Shown here: piece after piece, positions 8,704 through 15,519 of the stretch
Layout: each line of letters starts with the position of its first letter
How positions within the stretch are numbered: the first letter of the stretch is position 1
Origin: Bacteroidia bacterium
GTDB taxonomy: Bacteria; Bacteroidota; Bacteroidia; NS11-12g; UBA9320
Direction of reading: 5' to 3'
DNA length: 33,148 nucleotides
NCBI GenBank assembly: GCA_020849295.1
Contig: JADLGN010000009.1
Coordinates: forward strand, 115,705 to 148,852
Translations under genes and position numbers: made by a program
Notes under the pieces: model-generated
Database searches by the model: none
What the model was told of the DNA's origin: nothing
What the model saw: the letters and a program-made list of their open reading frames with translations, nothing else

Positions 8704-9830
8704 AATCCAAGTTCTTTAGCAATATTTATTTTTAAAATTTCTGAAGTTCCACCGCCTATTAGCGTAAATCTTGAATCTCTCAAATATCTTTCAAGATTGT
8801 ACTCAACAGCATAGCCATAAGATGCAAGTACTCTCGATGCTTCATCGCAAATATTTACTGAAATTTCTGAAGAATACAACTTGGCAATCATAGATTCCTT
8901 TTGACGTGGAAGATTATTATCACTTAGATATGCAGCGTACAAAAGGTAATTTTTTGCCATTTCAAGTTGAACAGCCATATCGGCAAATTTCAATTGTACT
9001 GCTTGAAATTTACCTATTGATTTCCCGAATTGAACTCTTGTTTTTGCGTATTCTAATGCATCATTGTATGCTGCTTCGGCTACACCTATTGCAAGGGCTG
9101 CTGTCATTATTCTTATTTCGGCTAAAATTTCTTTCAGGCATTTAGTCCCTTCTCCTATATTTCCAAGCAAATATTTTTTTGGCAATACTACATCATTAAA
9201 ACTTACTTCACTTGTCAATGATGCTCTTACTCCCATTTTTTCAATACTTTTTCCAACTAAAACCCCTTTTAAATCAGAAGGTACAAAGAAAATTGACAAT
9301 TGCTCATGATTGTCAGTTCTTGAAAGCACAGTAAAAAAATCTGCTACCGGCGCTGATGTTACCCATGTTTTTTGACCGTTTAATATAAAACCATCTTTGG
9401 TAACTGTTGCAAGTGTTTTAATATTCATCAAATCGCTTCCTGCATTTGGTTCGGTCATACATATTGCACCAATTTTATTGCCTTTTAATGCTTCAGCAAA
9501 ATAATTTTCGTAAATTTCTTCATTGCCAAATCTGTAAAGAAAATATGTACCCATTAACGATTGCATTGTACATGTTGCTGCCAAAGACATAGAGCCTTTT
9601 GCAATTTCAATTACTGCAAGTGAATATGAAACTATGTCAAGACCGCTTCCCCCGACACTTTCAGGATATCTCATACCAAAAAAACCTAATTCTGCTGTTT
9701 CCTTGAATAATTCTAATGGGAATTTCTTTTGTTCGTCAATTGTTGCAGCCTGAGGTTTTATTCTTTTTTCTGCAAACTCACGAAAAGTTTGTTGAACATC
9801 TTTTTGTATTTCATTTAACCTAAAATCCAT
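8700..9830 (-). CDS. Acyl-CoA dehydrogenase
   Basis: This full-length 376-aa flavoprotein oxidises an acyl-CoA to the 2,3-enoyl-CoA with FAD. It has the FAD/substrate signatures AICMTEPNAGSDL (122-134) and NGQKTWVTSA (151-160), RVQFGKSIGKFQAVQ, and the C-terminal RDSRFTLIGGGTSEI. The usual C-terminal catalytic Glu (IYEGT) is Gly here. Glu238 in ILAEIRIM aligns with the alternative base of isovaleryl- and long-chain acyl-CoA dehydrogenases, so the enzyme should still be active. In the proposed pathway it would form 2-aminocinnamoyl-CoA from the benzylmalonyl-CoA-type product, with decarboxylation either here or spontaneously. Electron acceptor genes (ETF) are not in view. The start is 2 nt after the Rid-family stop, and the 3' end overlaps the DUF35-fusion gene by 4 nt. 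Confidence 0.92.
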   Translation of the reverse strand: MDFRLNEIQKDVQQTFREFAEKRIKPQAATIDEQKKFPLELFKETAELGFFGMRYPESVGGSGLDIVSYSLAVIEIAKGSMSLAATCTMQSLMGTYFLYRFGNEEIYENYFAEALKGNKIGAICMTEPNAGSDLMNIKTLATVTKDGFILNGQKTWVTSAPVADFFTVLSRTDNHEQLSIFFVPSDLKGVLVGKSIEKMGVRASLTSEVSFNDVVLPKKYLLGNIGEGTKCLKEILAEIRIMTAALAIGVAEAAYNDALEYAKTRVQFGKSIGKFQAVQLKFADMAVQLEMAKNYLLYAAYLSDNNLPRQKESMIAKLYSSEISVNICDEASRVLASYGYAVEYNLERYLRDSRFTLIGGGTSEILKINIAKELGL

Positions 9831-9832
9831 AT

Positions 9833-10234
9833 TTATCCGGCAATTACGGCGGTAGCTTCAATTTCAATAAGAGCAGGATGGTCGAGTAAATCTACAACAA
9901 AAATCATACTCATACAAGGGTAGTGGCTGCCCATAATTTCTTTCCAAATTCTACCTAATTCTTTTCTTGATGAAAGGTATTGCTCTCTGTCTTTACAAAA
10001 ACATGTCATTTTGCATATATCTGTTGATTTTCCACCTGCTTTTTCTACTATTGAAACAATGTTTTTTAATGCTTGCTCAAATTGAGGTATTAGATTTTCA
10101 CTTGAAAATTTTTCATCTGCCGACCAACCAACTTGTCCGGCCATATATAGAGTTCTGCCTTGTGTGGCAAGAATTCCATTTGAATATCCTTTTGGTTTTA
10201 CCCAACCTTCCGGTAGTATTATTTCGTGTTTCAT
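9833..10234 (-). CDS. Rid (YjgF/YER057c/UK114) family protein lacking the deaminase arginine
   Basis: The 133-aa protein has the Rid chorismate-mutase-like fold: LATQGRTLYMAGQVGWSADE, IPQFEQALKNIVSIVEKAGG, and the end HPALIEIEATAVIAG. In true RidA imine/enamine deaminases an Arg follows YPA (YPAR); here the segment is SHYPCMSM (residues 103-110, Met108), so the canonical deaminase chemistry is probably absent. Rid paralogs without this Arg are common in catabolic operons and are mostly uncharacterised. It is tightly coupled: 4-nt overlap with hyuB upstream and 2 nt to the acyl-CoA dehydrogenase. It may handle an enamine or lactam intermediate (for example oxindole tautomers), but that is speculation. 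Confidence 0.87.
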   Translation of the reverse strand: MKHEIILPEGWVKPKGYSNGILATQGRTLYMAGQVGWSADEKFSSENLIPQFEQALKNIVSIVEKAGGKSTDICKMTCFCKDREQYLSSRKELGRIWKEIMGSHYPCMSMIFVVDLLDHPALIEIEATAVIAG

Positions 10235-11913
10235 TTTAACTGGTATATTTCTTTTGCTGCTTTTTTTGAAATAACTTCATTTTTTAAATCCTGCTTTATT
10301 TTATCTTTATTTCTTTTTTTAGGATTACCATACCCGCCGCCGCCACCAGCTATCTGGCAATAAATTGTTCCGTCAGGTATTCCATTTATTATATCTTTAC
10401 TCATAGGAATTAATTTCTTTTTGCCTTTATGATTTTCAGGGTAAGTCAACTCTATTTTATTGAGAACACTGCCTTTGCCCCCAAATAATCCATAATTTGG
10501 TTCTACATCACCATCTCCAAAAACAACCATTGTTGTATCATTACCTCTCAATTTTATTTCAGTAATAGTACCAAGTCCGCCACGCCACTCTCCTGCCCCA
10601 CCCGAATCTTTCAAATATTCGTGTTTTAATATCAAATGCGGAGTTTGTTGTTCATACATTTCATAATCCTGATCAAGAACTCCTCCCGAAGCATCAATCA
10701 TACCTATATGGTCATACCCATCATTTCCTTTCAATGCTCCACTTCCTCCTTTTAATCCAAGAAAGCATATATCTACATATTTTTTACCTGTATCTGGGTG
10801 TATGCCTGTAAATAAAGAACATAGCAAATGATTCCAACCGGCAGTTATTCTATCTGGCACAGCTGGTCCAAGAGCTTTAAAAATTGCATCAGCCACTTGT
10901 GGACATAAATGGTTTCCAAATGTAGTGGCAGCAGGATAAGAAGCGTTTAGTATGGTACCAACAGGCACTATGTATTTTAATGGTTTTAACATTCCTTCGT
11001 TGTGTGGAATATTTGGATTTACCATTTGCAGGAATGTAAGTGTAATGGCAGAACATGTTGAGGTATAAATTCCATTTACAAATCCTTTGGTTTGTGGTGA
11101 TGAATTTGAAAAATCAAAAGTTATGTTATCATTTTCAACAGTAATTTTTGCATTAATAGGAAATTTACTTTCTTTATGTTTACCGTCGTAATATACCATG
11201 CTACTTCCTTCATACACTCCATTTGGTATTGATTTTATTTCAGTTCTCATCATTTTCTCGGTAGAATCAAACAATGCCTGTTTGTGCAATTCATAAGTAT
11301 TTAACCCATATTTTTCAACAAATGCTTCAAGTCTTCTTTCACCAAGCGTACATGCTCCAATCTGTGCTTTAATATCTTCCTGTACCATTTGCAACCTGAT
11401 ATTTGCAAAAATCAAATTCCAAACGTCTGCTCTAAATTTTCCTTTTTCATATAGTTTTACAGCCGGTATTCTCAATGCTTCTTGCCAAACTTCAGTTGCA
11501 TTGGGGTTGTATCCGCCTTGAACTGCTCCGCCAATATCTGCTTGATGACCTTTGGCAGCAGCCCAACCTATTAGTGTTTTTTTGTAAAAGATAGGTTTAA
11601 AAATTGCAACATCATTATTTTGATTTCCCATAGAAAATACATCATTGTGTATTATTACATCTCCATCAAAAATTTCATTTCCGTATTGTTTAATGATGTG
11701 TTTGCAAACAGGACCAAGAGAGAAAGAGAGTATAGGCAAATTTTCAGTTTGCTCTAGCATTTGGCCATGAGCATCGTATAGCCCCGTTACAAAATCTTTA
11801 GCTTCGCAAAGTATTGGCGAACGTGTGGTTTTGGTAAGTGATATACTCATTTCATCAGTTATTGATTTAAATGACCTTTGAAATATTGAAATTAATATTT
11901 TATCTACTTTCAT
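10231..11913 (-). CDS. hyuB: Hydantoinase B/oxoprolinase family subunit
   Basis: The 560-aa protein is a typical HyuB, the partner of HyuA in ATP-dependent lactam/hydantoin hydrolases and related to acetone and acetophenone carboxylases. Visible landmarks are SITDEMSISLTKTTRSP, EAKDFVTGLYDAHGQMLEQ, GDVIIHNDVFSMGNQNNDVAIFKP, GWAAAKGHQADIGG, the mid-region HNEGMLKPLKYIVP, and the C-terminal FGDGDVEPNYGLFGGKG and QIAGGGGGYGNP. HyuB normally contributes the metal and substrate site while HyuA handles ATP. It lies 5 nt downstream of hyuA. In anaerobic indoleacetate degradation a hydantoinase-like pair (IaaCE) opens the lactam ring of 2-oxoindoleacetate (or its CoA ester) to aminophenylsuccinate. 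That is the favoured role here, because the other pathway members are present. Family assignment is firm. Confidence 0.92.
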   Translation of the reverse strand: MKVDKILISIFQRSFKSITDEMSISLTKTTRSPILCEAKDFVTGLYDAHGQMLEQTENLPILSFSLGPVCKHIIKQYGNEIFDGDVIIHNDVFSMGNQNNDVAIFKPIFYKKTLIGWAAAKGHQADIGGAVQGGYNPNATEVWQEALRIPAVKLYEKGKFRADVWNLIFANIRLQMVQEDIKAQIGACTLGERRLEAFVEKYGLNTYELHKQALFDSTEKMMRTEIKSIPNGVYEGSSMVYYDGKHKESKFPINAKITVENDNITFDFSNSSPQTKGFVNGIYTSTCSAITLTFLQMVNPNIPHNEGMLKPLKYIVPVGTILNASYPAATTFGNHLCPQVADAIFKALGPAVPDRITAGWNHLLCSLFTGIHPDTGKKYVDICFLGLKGGSGALKGNDGYDHIGMIDASGGVLDQDYEMYEQQTPHLILKHEYLKDSGGAGEWRGGLGTITEIKLRGNDTTMVVFGDGDVEPNYGLFGGKGSVLNKIELTYPENHKGKKKLIPMSKDIINGIPDGTIYCQIAGGGGGYGNPKKRNKDKIKQDLKNEVISKKAAKEIYQLK

Positions 11914-11918
11914 TTTAT

Positions 11919-14033
11919 TTAGTTAAAAAAATTTTTACTAATTCCTTCAGGAAATTTAACTTTATCATATATAATAAATGAACCGTAATTATCTACCAAG
12001 CAATCATAACTATTGCTTACAAAAATAGAAGTTGTAATTTTTTCTATAACACAAGGCCCATTTATTAAACTGTCAAAAATTGGCATATCTCCATCATAAA
12101 CCGGTATTTTTTTGAATGAACCCGTTTCGGGGATAAAAACATCTCTTCTTTCTTTTATAGCTTTATTTATATCTATTTTTTTTATATTTGATTTTAAAAA
12201 TTTAGGTTTTTCATTTTTACCAATTACCCTAAGCCTTACATTAATCAATTCCATTTCAGTTCCTTCATTTTTTAGTGAGTAACCAAATTGCCTGTTATGT
12301 TCTTTATGAAACTCGTCAAATATTTTTTCTGTGTTAAAACTTAAAACATCTTTCCAATCTACTTGTAACGGAACCTCATGGTATTGTCCAACATATCGCA
12401 TATCAAGAACCGGATGGTATGATATTCTGTTTTCGGCTATGCCTTCTTCTTTATTAAGTGCATTAAATCCTTCATTTTTCATTTCTTCATATAACATATT
12501 GAATTTTTGAGATTCAATTTTGCTGAATGAAGTAAAATAAGACCTAATATAATCGTGTTTTAAATCTCCGAGTAACATACCTGCAGCACAAAATATTGAG
12601 GAAACATTGGGGACAACAAATTGTGAAATCTCTAATTCTTTACAAATTTCTGATGAATGGATAGAGCCTGCACCTCCGGCAACTATAAACAAAAATTCGC
12701 GTGGGTCATATCCTCTTTCTACTGAAATTTGCCTTACACCTTGAGCCATATTGCTGTTAATAATTCTAAACATACCAGCAGCAGCATCTGATACAGACAA
12801 GCCAAGTTTTGAGGCTATATTTTCTTTTATTGCTTTTTCTGCATTTTCTTTATCTAATTTTAGTTTACCTCCTGCAAAAAAATCGGGATTTAAGTAGCCT
12901 AAAATTAAATCAGCATCAGTACAAGTAGGCAATGTACCACTTCTATTATAACACGCCGGTCCAGGTAATGAGCCTGCACTTTGAGGTCCCATTCGCAACA
13001 AACCTCCATTATCAATCCAGCCAATACTGCCACCTCCTGCTCCTATTGTAATAATATCTAAAGATGGTAAAGCAATTCTATAGCGATTTATTGATCCTTC
13101 TGTACCGGTTACACATTGATTGTTTATTACAAGTGCAGCGTCAAAACTTGTACCTCCCATATCTACTGTTATACTATTTTTATAACCCAACAACTCTGAG
13201 TAAAAAGCCCCCGCAGTAGGCGCTGCTGCAGGTCCTGAAAGTACTGTAACAGCAGGATTTTTTTTCACTTGTTCGGGCAAAACTACCCCACCGTTTGACT
13301 GCATAATCAGTAATTTTCCATTGAATTTGATATCTTTTAACTTTTTAGATAAATTATCAAGATATTTTGACACTATAGGTCCAACAAAAGCACTTACCGC
13401 AGTAGTACTTACTCTCTCGTAAAATCTTATAGATGGCAATACCTGAAATGATGAAATTACAAATACATTTTTTAAATGTTTTTTAATTATAGAAAGGGCT
13501 TTTTGCTCGTGTACATTGTTTTTGTATGAATTCATAAAGCAAACCGCAACAGCTTCTACCTTTTCTTTCTTAATTTTTTTAATAATTTCAAGCAATTCTG
13601 CTTCATTCAGTTTTGTTAATATTTTACCACTTGAATCAATTCTTTCATCTAATGTATATCTTAAATATCTTGGTGCAAGAGGTTCTACATTGCGATAATG
13701 ATTATTATACTGTTCTTCGCGAATTCCTCTTCTCATTTCTAAGGCATCTCTAAAACCTTTAGTTGTAATTAAAGCTGTTTTAGCACCTCTTAATGTTAGT
13801 AAAGCATTGGTTGCTACAGTTGTTCCATGAACTATTGTGTCAATAGATTCAATAAACTCTTCAAATTTCAAACCTATCATTTCTGAAATATCTATAAGCC
13901 CGTTTATAAACCCTATTGATGGGTCAAGTGGAGTAGATAACGTTTTATGAACTGTTGTTTTGCCGGTTTCAGAAATGACAATCAAATCTGTAAAAGTACC
14001 TCCTATATCAATGCCTACTTTGTTTTTTTCCAA
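11919..14033 (-). CDS. hyuA: Hydantoinase A/oxoprolinase family subunit (ATP-binding)
   Basis: This acetate-kinase-fold HyuA carries the phosphate-binding start NKVGIDIGGTFTDLIV, DTIVHGTTVATNALL, LIMQSNGGVV, AVTVLSGPAAAPTAGA, SITVDMGGTSFDAAL and ITIGAGGGSIGWID. It should activate the lactam carbonyl with ATP for hydrolysis together with HyuB. The start is a choice. The frame extends up to a TTG at 14075, but that lies inside a 13-bp inverted repeat. TTG at 14033 gives MEKNKVGIDIGG, the normal distance from family start to motif, and a 704-aa protein. No ATG exists before the conserved start. The gene is separated from the TrpB2-like gene by ~90 nt holding a hairpin, the loosest junction in the operon. 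Confidence 0.9.
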   Translation of the reverse strand: MEKNKVGIDIGGTFTDLIVISETGKTTVHKTLSTPLDPSIGFINGLIDISEMIGLKFEEFIESIDTIVHGTTVATNALLTLRGAKTALITTKGFRDALEMRRGIREEQYNNHYRNVEPLAPRYLRYTLDERIDSSGKILTKLNEAELLEIIKKIKKEKVEAVAVCFMNSYKNNVHEQKALSIIKKHLKNVFVISSFQVLPSIRFYERVSTTAVSAFVGPIVSKYLDNLSKKLKDIKFNGKLLIMQSNGGVVLPEQVKKNPAVTVLSGPAAAPTAGAFYSELLGYKNSITVDMGGTSFDAALVINNQCVTGTEGSINRYRIALPSLDIITIGAGGGSIGWIDNGGLLRMGPQSAGSLPGPACYNRSGTLPTCTDADLILGYLNPDFFAGGKLKLDKENAEKAIKENIASKLGLSVSDAAAGMFRIINSNMAQGVRQISVERGYDPREFLFIVAGGAGSIHSSEICKELEISQFVVPNVSSIFCAAGMLLGDLKHDYIRSYFTSFSKIESQKFNMLYEEMKNEGFNALNKEEGIAENRISYHPVLDMRYVGQYHEVPLQVDWKDVLSFNTEKIFDEFHKEHNRQFGYSLKNEGTEMELINVRLRVIGKNEKPKFLKSNIKKIDINKAIKERRDVFIPETGSFKKIPVYDGDMPIFDSLINGPCVIEKITTSIFVSNSYDCLVDNYGSFIIYDKVKFPEGISKNFFN

Positions 14034-14062
14034 AATTCTAATAGCTCTTTTTTCTTTTATAA

Positions 14063-14113
14063 AAACAGCTCTCAATTACATAATTAAAACTTTATATAAT
14101 TTGAGAGCTGTTT
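14063..14113 (-). terminator. Perfect 13-bp inverted repeat, terminator- or processing-like hairpin between trpB2 and hyuA
   Basis: AAACAGCTCTCAA (14063-14075) is the exact reverse complement of TTGAGAGCTGTTT (14101-14113), with a 25-nt AT-rich loop. On the minus strand the stem starts 12 nt after the trpB2 stop and is followed by a short T-rich run (TTTTTATAAAAG). The U-tract is weak and the loop long, so full termination is doubtful. Partial read-through or an RNA-processing site separating the first two genes from the downstream ten is plausible. The plus-strand side also ends in a T-rich run, so the structure is symmetric. Confidence 0.5.
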
Positions 14114-14124
14114 ATTTTTTAAAT

Positions 14125-15492
14125 CTATCCTGGTATTGGAGTATTTAATTCTTTTAAATTAGCATAAAGCTCTTCATCAGTAAAATGGTGGTCAACTAAT
14201 TTTCCATCAAAATAATCCTGATATGCGCTCATATCAAAATAACCATGACCGCATAAATTGAAAAGAATAGTTTTTGAAACTCCTTCTTCTTTAGCTCTGC
14301 TAACTTCTCTAATAACATTTGCTATACCATGTGTAGCTTCGGGTGCAGGCAATATCCCTTCGGCTTTTGCAAATTTTACACCAGCATCAAAACACTCTTT
14401 TTGCTGATAAGCCTGTGCTTCTATTAATTTATCTTTTAATAATTGACTAACTATTGCTCCGGCACCATGATACCTTAAACCTCCTGCATGAATTGGAGCA
14501 GGCATAAATGTATGACCTAAAGTAAACATTGGTAATAATGGAGTCATTCCTACTGTATCGCCAAAATCGTATCTGAATTGTCCTTTGGTAAGCTTAGGAC
14601 AAGATGCAGGCTCGCTTGCAATACATCTTATTTTTTTGCCTGAAGTAAAATTATGCCTTAAAAATGGGAATGAAATTCCTGCAAAATTTGAACCTCCCCC
14701 AAATGGAGCAATAACTATATCCGGGAAATCGCCAGCCATCTCAAACTGTTTTTCTGCTTCAAGCCCAATAATTGTTTGGTGCATCAATACATGGTTCAAA
14801 ACACTGCCAAGTGCATATTTTGTATTTTCACTTGTTGCTGCTACTTCTACTGCTTCTGAAATTGCTATTCCAAGACTGCCGTTTGAATTTGGATTCATTT
14901 CAAGAATTTTTCTTCCTGCATTTGTTTTATCACTTGGCGATGGTATAACTGTTGCACCCCAAGTATTCATTAGTAATTTTCTATACGGCTTTTGATTGTA
15001 ACTGATTTTTACCATATAAACTTCACATTCTATTCCAAAATGCTGGCATGCAAAACTCAATGCACTTCCCCACTGCCCGGCTCCTGTTTCAGTGCTAATT
15101 TTTTTCACACCTTCCATTTTATTATAATATGCTTGCGGCACAGCAGTATTAGGCTTATGTGAGCCTGAAGGGCTATTGCCTTCATACTTGTAGTAGATTT
15201 TGCAATTTGTACCTAACAATTTTTCAAGACCATAAGCTCTGTACAGTGGCGAAGGTCGCCAGATTTTATATACTTCTCTTACTTCATCGGGGATATCTAC
15301 CCATCTGTCTTGAGAAACTTCTTGTTTGATTAATTCCATCGGAAATAATGGGGCAAGGTCTTGCGGGCCTATTGGTTGCATTGTTCCCGGATGTAATGGT
15401 GGTAATGTAGGGTTGGGCATGTCTGCCTGAATGTTGTACCACTGATGAGGAATTTCCTTTTCAGCGAGATAAATTTTTTTTACTTTTTCCAT
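14125..15492 (-). CDS. trpB2: TrpB2-type tryptophan synthase beta chain
   Basis: The 455-aa protein is longer than TrpB1 (~400 aa) and of the TrpB2 class. It has an N-terminal extension with LPPLHPGTMQPIGPQDL, the TrpB2-style RPSPLYRAYGLEKLL, the PLP lysine K113 in GSHKPNTA, STETGAGQWGSAL with the catalytic Glu135, and the PLP-phosphate loop APFGGGSNFAG. The family makes tryptophan from indole and serine (or O-phosphoserine) without needing TrpA. No trpA or other trp biosynthesis gene is nearby. It sits 27 nt after the HAD/ECH fusion gene inside a catabolic operon, so it may capture free indole as tryptophan for degradation by transamination and the IorA protein. Family is sure; the catabolic role is inference. 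Confidence 0.93.
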   Translation of the reverse strand: MEKVKKIYLAEKEIPHQWYNIQADMPNPTLPPLHPGTMQPIGPQDLAPLFPMELIKQEVSQDRWVDIPDEVREVYKIWRPSPLYRAYGLEKLLGTNCKIYYKYEGNSPSGSHKPNTAVPQAYYNKMEGVKKISTETGAGQWGSALSFACQHFGIECEVYMVKISYNQKPYRKLLMNTWGATVIPSPSDKTNAGRKILEMNPNSNGSLGIAISEAVEVAATSENTKYALGSVLNHVLMHQTIIGLEAEKQFEMAGDFPDIVIAPFGGGSNFAGISFPFLRHNFTSGKKIRCIASEPASCPKLTKGQFRYDFGDTVGMTPLLPMFTLGHTFMPAPIHAGGLRYHGAGAIVSQLLKDKLIEAQAYQQKECFDAGVKFAKAEGILPAPEATHGIANVIREVSRAKEEGVSKTILFNLCGHGYFDMSAYQDYFDGKLVDHHFTDEELYANLKELNTPIPG

Positions 15493-15519
15493 AGTTTAAA
15501 TTTTTTTTTTTAAAATTGA

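Noticed and set aside
14034..14075. HyuA starting at TTG 14075
   Set aside because: The codon lies inside the inverted repeat and adds residues before the normal family start; TTG 14033 gives the expected N-terminus.
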